Source: Akkermansiaceae bacterium (GTDB taxonomy: Bacteria > Verrucomicrobiota > Verrucomicrobiia > Verrucomicrobiales > Akkermansiaceae). Taken from it: DNA of 5,072 bases. Where the stretch lies: contig JALZVA010000038.1 in NCBI GenBank assembly GCA_023301335.1, forward strand, positions 1-5,072, read 5' to 3'. The notes below the pieces were generated by a model. That model was not told the DNA's origin and made no database searches. It saw nothing but the letters and a program-made list of their open reading frames with translations. The position numbers and the translations under genes were made by a program. Below are positions 1 to 5,072 of the stretch, in pieces (positions within the stretch are counted from its first letter, which is position 1; each line of letters begins with the position of its first letter).

Positions 1-501
1 ATGGTAGTCAACTGGGCAGAGTCGCGAGAGTACCAAGGGGCCATCTTTAAAAAGCTCATAGAGCGTATCGTCTTGAAGGAAGCTCCTGAGGTCGAACTTC
101 TGTCCTTTCACAAAAAAATCTTTGATGTTAGAGGCAGAGTTGAACCCTAAATGCCTTCCGTCAGCTGGGAAGACCACCTCGCTCTCGGCAATGGGGCGAG
201 CTTGGGGTTTGAGCTTCCGATAAAAAAACGCGTTAAAGTGCTTAAATGAAGCTGGGTCATCGAGGAAGTCTTCAGACCGCATGTCATATTCTTCGATGAA
301 TGGAGCTATTTTTCCAGCAGTGGATGGAGTGTCCATCTTTCTTCCATACCACTTGGAAAAGAAGGGGCGTTTGACAAAGAGGTGGAGAGGGAGCTTCCCC
401 AGAGGCCTATTATAGCTCCAGTCAAGGAATGCCTCTCCATAGACTTTCTCTGTTTCGATCTCCCCGCTATAGCGGTTATAAAATGTAATAGGGTCGATCA
501 T
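1..501 (-). CDS. psd: Phosphatidylserine decarboxylase, type II-like (PSD-B), N-terminal part; 3' end beyond the window
   Basis: This enzyme removes CO2 from phosphatidylserine to give phosphatidylethanolamine at the inner membrane. The 167 visible residues are unbroken and end at the window edge; family members are usually about 290-300 residues, so a little over half is present. I recognised it from the reverse-complement translation: an N-terminal FYNRYSGEIETEKVYG segment, then PLGKLPLHLFVKRPFFSKWYG (about 33-53), FNAFFYRKLKPQARPI (89-104), PADG (112-115), FVKGQKFDL (130-138) and RLCPVDYH (160-167). Asp114 in PADG matches the Asp of the Asp-His-Ser triad described for E. coli Psd (D90). 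His167 matches the first His of its YHRVH motif. The triad His and the LGS/T self-cleavage site, where the pyruvoyl group forms, lie outside the window. The ATG at 501 is the first start in its frame after the phosphofructokinase gene; an AGGA only 2 nt upstream is too close for a normal ribosome site. The gene starts 47 nt after the phosphofructokinase stop, so co-transcription is likely. Family assignment is confident; the type II subclass is inferred from resemblance to chlamydial and clostridial forms. Confidence 0.93.
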   Translation of the reverse strand, partial: MIDPITFYNRYSGEIETEKVYGEAFLDWSYNRPLGKLPLHLFVKRPFFSKWYGRKMDTPSTAGKIAPFIEEYDMRSEDFLDDPASFKHFNAFFYRKLKPQARPIAESEVVFPADGRHLGFNSASNIKDFFVKGQKFDLRSFLQDDTLYELFKDGPLVLSRLCPVDYH

Positions 502-546
502 GATCCTGAATGTGTCTGAGCAATAGGGTAGGGTGAACGATAAATA

Positions 547-571
547 GCTTAGGTAGGACTGTCGCCTAAGC
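547..571 (-). terminator. 7-bp stem-loop across the pfkA stop codon; possible weak terminator or processing hairpin
   Basis: A perfect 7-bp inverted repeat, GCTTAGG (547-553) and CCTAAGC (565-571), encloses an 11-base loop. On the minus-strand transcript it forms at the very end of pfkA, includes the TAA stop codon, and is followed by UAUUUAU. It therefore looks a little like an intrinsic terminator, but the U-run is broken by A's and the loop is large, so strong termination is unlikely. Partial attenuation before psd, or protection of the pfkA 3' end, would also fit. The pairing is directly visible; its function is inferred. Confidence 0.35.
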
Positions 572-1631
572 AGATGCCTATAGATCGAGCTGTCTGGACG
601 ATCTCACTATCTGGCTCCACGCGCCTAAGCTTGTGAATAGCTTCCGTGATAGGCACTGAAGCTACAGAGTAAGATTGATAACTGACCATTTTTCCAAAAT
701 CCTTGTTCTTGGCTAACTCCACAGCTTTCACCCCAAAGCGAGCTCCTAAGATTCTGTCTAAACTTGTTGGTGCTCCACCTCTTTGTAGGTGGCCAAGTGT
801 GCAGGCGCGCGTTTCCTGTCCGGTTAATTGCTCAAGCTCTGAGGCAACAATCTCACCAATCCCTCCGAGCCTGACTTCCCCCCCGGAGCTATCTGCTTTT
901 ACAACCAGTTCTCCATCAGCAAGTTTAGCTCCTTCAGCAACCACGACGAGAGTACTCCGCTTCCCATCCTTCTCTCGCTGCAGAATACAGTCAGCAACAT
1001 TCTTTAGGCTAAAATCAATTTCGGGAAGAAGGATGACATTGGCTCCGCCTGCAATCCCTCCCCATAATGCAATCCATCCTGCATGTCTGCCCATGGTCTC
1101 TACCACCATTACTCTGCGGTGAGACTGGGCAGTGGTATGGAGTCTATCCATGGCGTCCACCACACAGGAAACTGCACTGTCAAAGCCAAAGGTCATCGCT
1201 GTTGCAGCAAGGTCGTTATCGATTGTTTTTGGCACTCCAATAATTGGAAAGCCTTGTTCAAATAAATACTGAGCAATGGTCAGAGATCCATCACCACCAA
1301 CTACGATAAGCGCTCCAATGTCGAGTTCATCGAGCGTTTTACGTGCTCCGTCGAGGACTTCTGTAGGGATTTTAGCGGCATCACTAGACTTTCCCTTGAT
1401 ACTGAAATTCCCTTTATTCGTGCTGCCTAATATAGTGCCACCCAGCTTAAGGATCCCAAAGGTATCCTCGGGGGAAAGAATGGAATAATCACCTGGGGCT
1501 AAAACTCCTTCAAATCCCTCGCGAAATCCGACCACTTCCCAGCCAAGTTTGTCTGCAGCTCCTACCACTCCATGGATTACGGCATTTAATCCCGGGCAAT
1601 CGCCCCCGCTATTTAAAATTCCGACTCTCAT
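549..1631 (-). CDS. pfkA: 6-phosphofructokinase, mixed ATP/PPi-type (PfkA family)
   Basis: This cytoplasmic enzyme phosphorylates fructose 6-phosphate to fructose 1,6-bisphosphate, the committing step of glycolysis. The gene is complete at 360 residues, somewhat longer than the ~320 of E. coli PfkA. Visible motifs are the N-terminal SGGDCPGLNA (8-17), GGDGS (112-116), PKTIDND (134-140) with the catalytic base Asp138, RRVMVVETMGR (172-182), PE (203-204) and GHLQRGG (280-286), whose Arg284 contacts the sugar phosphate. The donor-site residues are mixed. Gly115 matches E. coli Gly104, typical of ATP enzymes, while Lys135 replaces the Gly124 position and is typical of PPi enzymes but also of plant and trypanosome ATP enzymes. 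The E. coli ATP-contact region GSAR is replaced here by GSTNKGN (69-75). This places the protein in the mixed group (group III, TIGR02483-like). ATP use is more likely than PPi, but the sequence cannot settle it. The start is the canonical MRVGILNSGGD beginning, with no Shine-Dalgarno sequence upstream. The gene is followed by psd on the same strand and is divergent from mgtE. Confidence 0.96.
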   Translation of the reverse strand: MRVGILNSGGDCPGLNAVIHGVVGAADKLGWEVVGFREGFEGVLAPGDYSILSPEDTFGILKLGGTILGSTNKGNFSIKGKSSDAAKIPTEVLDGARKTLDELDIGALIVVGGDGSLTIAQYLFEQGFPIIGVPKTIDNDLAATAMTFGFDSAVSCVVDAMDRLHTTAQSHRRVMVVETMGRHAGWIALWGGIAGGANVILLPEIDFSLKNVADCILQREKDGKRSTLVVVAEGAKLADGELVVKADSSGGEVRLGGIGEIVASELEQLTGQETRACTLGHLQRGGAPTSLDRILGARFGVKAVELAKNKDFGKMVSYQSYSVASVPITEAIHKLRRVEPDSEIVQTARSIGICLGDSPT

Positions 1632-1677
1632 TGCGGGGGACTGTAGGGGCTGGCCCTCTTGCTGGCAACCTTGAACC

Positions 1678-1690
1678 TAGCCAATGGCTA
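1678..1690. promoter_or_regulatory. 13-bp palindrome in the divergent pfkA/mgtE spacer; candidate operator
   Basis: TAGCCA and TGGCTA form a perfect 6-bp dyad around a single central A. It lies 46 nt before the pfkA start and just upstream of the possible mgtE -35 box at 1695, where a regulator could affect either direction. One such short dyad is not unexpected by chance in a 193-base spacer: about 0.4 are expected for 6-bp arms with gaps of 0-8. No recognised regulator consensus matches it. Confidence 0.2.
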
Positions 1691-1694
1691 AAAT

Positions 1695-1724
1695 TTGAGA
1701 TGATGGGAAGGAAATGACTAAAGT
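1695..1724 (+). promoter_or_regulatory. Possible sigma-70-type promoter for mgtE
   Basis: TTGAGA (1695-1700) matches the -35 consensus at 5 of 6 positions. TAAAGT (1719-1724) matches the -10 consensus at 4 of 6, with an 18-nt gap. Transcription would begin near 1731, giving mgtE a leader of about 94 nt that contains the hairpin region at 1761-1783. The -10 match is modest and a weaker alternative pair (GTGACG 1770-1775, CATAAC 1793-1798) exists, so this is a low-confidence prediction. I see no convincing promoter for pfkA on the other strand. Confidence 0.25.
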
Positions 1725-1760
1725 TCAGTAAAGGTGAGCTAGGATGCCGGAAAAACTCGT

Positions 1761-1783
1761 ATTCATCAGGTGACGAATCACCT
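1761..1783 (-). promoter_or_regulatory. Two overlapping, mutually exclusive hairpins in the divergent spacer
   Basis: Hairpin A pairs 1768-1773 with 1778-1783 (AGGTGA/TCACCT, 6 bp); its loop reads CGAA on the plus strand and TTCG on the minus strand. Hairpin B pairs 1761-1767 with 1772-1778 around a 4-base loop. On the plus strand B has an A-C mismatch, but in a minus-strand RNA the same position is a G-U wobble, so B is then fully paired over 7 bp. A and B share bases 1768-1778 and cannot both form. A minus-strand transcript would carry them only if pfkA transcription begins upstream of about 1783. In that strand a run of five U's (complement of 1751-1755) follows hairpin B after 5 nt. Function is unknown. 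Confidence 0.25.
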
Positions 1784-1824
1784 TAATTGTGCCATAACGA
1801 GGGCGGAGAAACCCACCAAGGGAA

Positions 1825-3237
1825 ATGGCTGAGGATACAACAGAAAAAGAGTTTGGAGCATTAACAAAAGCCTTGTCTGAGAAAGATGCGGCCGAGTTTA
1901 AGAATCTGGCTCAGAATATGCACTATGCGGATCTTGCGGACTTTTATGAAGAGTTGGCTGAAGATTCCCGTGCGCTGTTTGCGGAATTCGTTGGCGTAAA
2001 GTTGTTTGCAGAAGTAGTTCCTGATATTCCAGATACTTTAGTGGAAGGTGCGATTGAGCATTTCTCTCCTGAGGATCAAGGTGAATTGTTAGACGAGTTG
2101 ACGGATGATGACCTTGCGGATGCTCTCCAGGATGTGAGTGAAGGCGCGAAGGAACGTTACCTCACACTACTAGATCCTGAAGATAAGAAAATCATGGATG
2201 CTCTTCTCCTTTATGGAGAGGAGACAGCAGGTGGGAGGATGACCACCCGATACGGGCGTGTGCACAAGGACATGAGCGTGAAGGAGGCTCTCGAAGCACT
2301 GCGTAAAATCGAAGAAGAAACCAGAAGCCTTTCCCGTATTTTTGTGATTGATGATGAGGGATGCTTGCTGGGGAAGATAAAACTCCGTAGCCTTGCCTTT
2401 AGCACTTGGGACACATCGATCACCGAACTGATGACTCCTGTGCAGCATGATGTGCTAGCCTCTGTTGACCAAGAAGAGGCAATGCAAATGTTCGTGAAAT
2501 ATGATATGTTTACCCTCCCCGTAGTGGATGAATACAAAAGATTGTTAGGAGTGATTACGCATGATGATGCGATGGAAATTTTAGAGCAGGAATCGACAGA
2601 AGATATTGAAAAAATGGCAGGGGTGTCAGGGGAGCAGTCGGAAGAAACTTACTTGAATACGACCATTGCTCAGCATTTTAAGAGAAGATTTCCGTGGTTA
2701 TTCATCCTAGCTCTATTAGCGATCTTATCTGGCTATGTGATGCTGAAATACGACGATTTGATGCAGGGTGCTTATGTGCTGGCACTCTATCTCCCGATGA
2801 TTGTAGCAGCGGGAGGGAATACAGGTGGGCAGGCTGCCACCATGGTGATCCGAGCCATGGCATTAGGCGAACTAGACCAGGGAGCGTCTGCACGGGTCGC
2901 TTGGAAGGAAGCTCGTTTGGGTCTGATTCTAGGTTCGTTGTTAGGCACCTGTATAGGCTGCTTAACCTTTTTCCTGATTCCTGCACTTCCAGAGAGTTTC
3001 GCGAAACTCCCGGTTGGGCTTCCGGTTGGGATGTTTGCCCTGATTGCAGCCATCTCATTAGCATTACAGATCACCACCTCCACGCTCACAGGAGCCATGT
3101 TACCAATTTTGGCCAGAAAGGTGAAAATCGACCCAGCTGTAGTTGCCTCTCCAGCGATCACCACTATTGTAGATGTCTCAGGACTGGTGATCTATTTCAC
3201 CGTAGCAAGCCTACTACTACCGTCCCTTACCCAGTAA
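1825..3237 (+). CDS. mgtE: MgtE-family magnesium channel/transporter
   Basis: MgtE proteins are homodimeric inner-membrane channels that admit Mg2+ and close when cytoplasmic Mg2+ binds their soluble domains. This copy is complete at 470 residues, within the usual 450-480. The parts appear in the standard order. First comes an acidic helical MgtE N domain (about 10-130, including MHYADLADFYEEL at 32-44), then two CBS domains (about 137-195 and 200-255). A connecting plug-helix region (about 258-285) leads to five hydrophobic segments near 289-308, 313-330, 363-386, 398-425 and 441-467. GGNTGGQ (330-336) and DPAVVASPAITTIVDVSG (436-453) are family hallmarks. Asp450 matches the pore Mg2+-site Asp432 of the Thermus protein. 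The ATG at 1825 is the first start after an in-frame TAA at 1795-1797. AAGGGA lies almost against the ATG and GGAG lies about 16 nt upstream, so neither is ideally spaced. No M-box-sized Mg2+ riboswitch fits the short leader. Codons 396-402 carry a small tandem repeat. The glucosidase gene begins 72 nt downstream on the same strand. Confidence 0.96.
   Translation: MAEDTTEKEFGALTKALSEKDAAEFKNLAQNMHYADLADFYEELAEDSRALFAEFVGVKLFAEVVPDIPDTLVEGAIEHFSPEDQGELLDELTDDDLADALQDVSEGAKERYLTLLDPEDKKIMDALLLYGEETAGGRMTTRYGRVHKDMSVKEALEALRKIEEETRSLSRIFVIDDEGCLLGKIKLRSLAFSTWDTSITELMTPVQHDVLASVDQEEAMQMFVKYDMFTLPVVDEYKRLLGVITHDDAMEILEQESTEDIEKMAGVSGEQSEETYLNTTIAQHFKRRFPWLFILALLAILSGYVMLKYDDLMQGAYVLALYLPMIVAAGGNTGGQAATMVIRAMALGELDQGASARVAWKEARLGLILGSLLGTCIGCLTFFLIPALPESFAKLPVGLPVGMFALIAAISLALQITTSTLTGAMLPILARKVKIDPAVVASPAITTIVDVSGLVIYFTVASLLLPSLTQ
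3010..3030 (+). repeat. 12-base tandem micro-duplication inside mgtE
   Basis: CCGGTTGGG occurs twice, separated by CTT, giving a 12-base period. It is in frame and encodes Pro-Val-Gly-Leu-Pro-Val-Gly in the loop before the fourth membrane segment. Identical codon choice in both copies suggests a recent duplication of four codons, though chance similarity over nine bases cannot be excluded. Confidence 0.5.
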
Positions 3238-3309
3238 ACAAATCTGCACTTACCGCTTGAAATAGAGCGTTGCAATTTACTTTGAATTCTTTAGCAATCT
3301 AAAAATCTG
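3238..3309 (+). other. 72-nt spacer between mgtE and the glucosidase gene; no clear signal
   Basis: This AT-rich gap has no GC-rich hairpin with a U-run that could serve as a terminator. The best dyad is a 4-bp CGCT/AGCG pair near 3254-3269. A promoter-like pair (TTGCAA at 3270 and AGCAAT at 3293) fits the consensus poorly. No purine-rich ribosome site precedes the ATG at 3310. Read-through from mgtE is possible but not shown. Confidence 0.4.
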
Positions 3310-5072
3310 ATGACCAGCGAACATAAAAGACTAAACGCACCAAAAATAGGCCAAACCTCCTGGATGTCCTGGGGCCCGTACCTTAGCGAACGCCAATGGG
3401 GAACTGTCCGCGAGGACTACACCTGTTCGGGAGATGCCTGGAATGCCATCACCCATGACATGGCACGGCACTATGCTTATCGCTGGGGAGAAGATGGGAT
3501 TGGCGGAATTTGTGATGAGAAGGCACGCGTCTGCCTGTCAGTAGCTTTATGGAACGGACGTGACCCTATTTTAAAAGAGCGACTATTTGGACTTAGTAAT
3601 CCAGAAGGGAACCATGGAGAAGATGTTAAAGAATTATACTACTATCTCGATGCCACACCGACCCATTCCTATGGGAAAATGCTCTATAAATACCCACATG
3701 CAGAGTACCCTTATGAGGATCTAGTTACCAAAAATAGAGAACGTGGAAAGCATGAGCGAGAGTTCGAAATCGAAGATACAGGTATTTTTAATGAGGATGC
3801 GTATTTTGATGTCACCATCGAGCACGCAAAAGCTGGGCCATCAGATATTTACATGAAGATCACAGCGCGGAATAGAGGCTCAGTCCAAGCGCCACTCTGT
3901 GTAGTGCCTCAAGCGTGGTTTAGAAACACTTGGGCAGCCGGGGATGAGATCACTGCGGAGCTAAGCGAACTGGATGAAAAATCCGCCTTACTCAACCACC
4001 AAGACATGGAGGACATGATCTGGCACTCACCTTCTGCACAGGAGCTTATCTACTGTGATAACGAAAGTGATAGAGAACTTCTTAATCAGGGAGCTAACAA
4101 ATCTTCTTATCCCAAAAATAGTTTTCATAAATATGTAGTAGAAGGAACAAGGGACGCGGTGAACCCAGAGAAAAAGGGAACTAAGGTCGGCTCTCCACAC
4201 TTCATGCAGCTTAAGCCTGGAGAAGAAAAGGTTGTCTATGTGCGTCTCTATTCTAAAAAACATCGATATTCAGCTGACCCTGAAGAGGTTTTCAGGGAGA
4301 GAAAAAAAGAAGCCGATGAATTTTACGCAAATATTCAAGAAGAAATTGCCAACGCAGAAGAGCGTGACATCCAACGCCAAGCACTCGTAGGACTCCTATG
4401 GTCAAAGCAGTATTACTACTACAATGTTGCGGAATGGCTAGATGGAGATGCAAAAAATCCAGCACCTCCAGAAGAAAGAAAACGAGGGCGGAATCACCAT
4501 TGGCGCCACTTGGTAAATGAAGACATTATCTCGATGCCAGATAAGTGGGAGTATCCATGGTATGCAGCATGGGACCTTGCCTTTCACTGTATCCCACTAG
4601 CGTTAGTAGACCCCATTTTTGCGAAGAAACAACTCTCTCTCATGCTAGGAGCCACATACATGCACCCGAATGGGCAGATCCCGGCATATGAATGGCACCT
4701 CTCAGATGTGAACCCACCTGTGCACGCATGGGGAGTACGCCGCGTCTATCAGATTGAACAAAAAAGAAATAAAGGAATTGGGGATCTAGAGTTTCTGGAA
4801 GAAGCATTTCACAAGCTTCTGGTGAACTTCACTTGGTGGGTGAACCAGAAAGATGCGGACGGGAATAATATCTTCCAAGGAGGATTCCTCGGACTAGATA
4901 ATATTGGAGTCTTCGATAGATCAGCGGAGCTCCCTACAGGGGGAAGCTTATCCCAGGCTGACGGGACCGCATGGATGGCATTCTATAGCTTGCAGATGAT
5001 GCAGATAGCCATTGAGCTAGCTCTTCATAACCCCGTGTATGAAACCAGCGCGATGCGTTTCTTCGACCACTT
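3310..5072 (+). CDS. GH63/MGH1-like glucosidase family protein, N-terminal part; 3' end beyond the window
   Basis: This is a predicted cytoplasmic glycoside hydrolase related to GH63 alpha-glucosidases, of the kind usually annotated as glucosidase or MGH1-like glycoside hydrolase. The 587 visible residues are unbroken and the reading frame is open at the edge; relatives are about 850-900 residues, so roughly two thirds is present. There is no signal peptide (the protein starts MTSEHKRL) and no membrane segment. The N-terminal part has the family pattern WGPYLSERQWGTVRED (21-36), YRWGEDGIGGI (57-67), LWNGRDPILKERLFGL (80-95), NHGEDVKE (101-108) and a beta-rich stretch to about 315. The linker helix is rich in Glu and Lys (about 325-355). 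The (alpha/alpha)6-type catalytic part starts near 355, with WEYPWYAAWDLAFH (413-426), PAYEWHLSDVNPPVHAW (458-474) and GGFLGLDNIGVFDRS (524-538). Asp530, or an acidic residue nearby, is a plausible catalytic acid by analogy with GH63, and the second catalytic residue probably lies beyond the window. The substrate is unknown. The start at 3310 gives the expected N-terminus; Met19 is an alternative but would cut into the conserved block. Confidence 0.85.
   Translation, partial: MTSEHKRLNAPKIGQTSWMSWGPYLSERQWGTVREDYTCSGDAWNAITHDMARHYAYRWGEDGIGGICDEKARVCLSVALWNGRDPILKERLFGLSNPEGNHGEDVKELYYYLDATPTHSYGKMLYKYPHAEYPYEDLVTKNRERGKHEREFEIEDTGIFNEDAYFDVTIEHAKAGPSDIYMKITARNRGSVQAPLCVVPQAWFRNTWAAGDEITAELSELDEKSALLNHQDMEDMIWHSPSAQELIYCDNESDRELLNQGANKSSYPKNSFHKYVVEGTRDAVNPEKKGTKVGSPHFMQLKPGEEKVVYVRLYSKKHRYSADPEEVFRERKKEADEFYANIQEEIANAEERDIQRQALVGLLWSKQYYYYNVAEWLDGDAKNPAPPEERKRGRNHHWRHLVNEDIISMPDKWEYPWYAAWDLAFHCIPLALVDPIFAKKQLSLMLGATYMHPNGQIPAYEWHLSDVNPPVHAWGVRRVYQIEQKRNKGIGDLEFLEEAFHKLLVNFTWWVNQKDADGNNIFQGGFLGLDNIGVFDRSAELPTGGSLSQADGTAWMAFYSLQMMQIAIELALHNPVYETSAMRFFDH

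Noticed and set aside
703..1122. A 139-codon plus-strand open frame opposite pfkA
   Set aside because: It is antisense to conserved pfkA coding sequence, is dominated by Ser, Pro and Thr, and has no family motif.
1731..1824. M-box (ykoK) magnesium riboswitch upstream of mgtE
   Set aside because: The leader is under about 100 nt and lacks the multi-helix core of the M-box, which needs about 160 nt or more. The only structures visible are short stems.
2694..3260. A 188-codon open frame on the plus strand overlapping the membrane domain of mgtE in another frame
   Set aside because: It lies almost wholly within the well-supported mgtE gene, is rich in Ser, Arg, Cys and His like a typical out-of-frame translation, and has no recognisable domain.
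3254..3301. Intrinsic terminator after mgtE
   Set aside because: The pairings present (CGCT/AGCG and TTGC/GCAA) are only 4 bp and none is followed by a U-run.
4027..4263. A 78-codon minus-strand open frame inside the glucosidase gene
   Set aside because: It lies antisense to a continuous, conserved glucosidase reading frame, with no ribosome site or known domain.
1..5072. Mobile element, CRISPR array, tRNA/rRNA or defence system
   Set aside because: The window is almost filled by four housekeeping-type genes. I saw no spaced repeats, terminal inverted repeats, transposase motifs or cloverleaf patterns, and no frameshift or broken gene.

Overview
This is an ordinary chromosomal stretch with four protein-coding genes in two divergent pairs. 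On the minus strand, a 6-phosphofructokinase gene (549-1631) is followed by a phosphatidylserine decarboxylase gene that runs off the left edge (501 down to 1). On the plus strand, a complete MgtE-type magnesium channel/transporter gene (1825-3237) is followed by a large cytoplasmic GH63/MGH1-like glucosidase gene that runs off the right edge (from 3310). The 193-base region 1632-1824 separates the two pairs and must hold the control signals for both directions.

The window suggests a Gram-negative-type bacterium that makes phosphatidylethanolamine, with roughly balanced base composition. The decarboxylase resembles the prokaryotic type II (PSD-B) enzymes known from Chlamydiae and some Firmicutes. 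The phosphofructokinase belongs to the mixed ATP/PPi branch. None of the four starts has a convincing Shine-Dalgarno sequence at normal spacing. Together these fit a member of the Planctomycetes-Verrucomicrobia-Chlamydiae group, perhaps a Verrucomicrobiota bacterium. That placement is inference from protein style, not proof.

Functionally the genes are housekeeping: an entry step of glycolysis, the last step of phosphatidylethanolamine synthesis, Mg2+ uptake and intracellular glycoside hydrolysis. Glycolytic kinases need Mg2+, but nothing in the sequence shows a shared regulatory link.

I found no mobile element, CRISPR array, tRNA or rRNA, and no evidence of a new defence or other accessory system. 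The points most worth a second look are the mixed phosphoryl-donor signature of the phosphofructokinase, two mutually exclusive RNA hairpins in the divergent spacer that pair better on the minus strand, and a 7-bp stem-loop over the phosphofructokinase stop codon.
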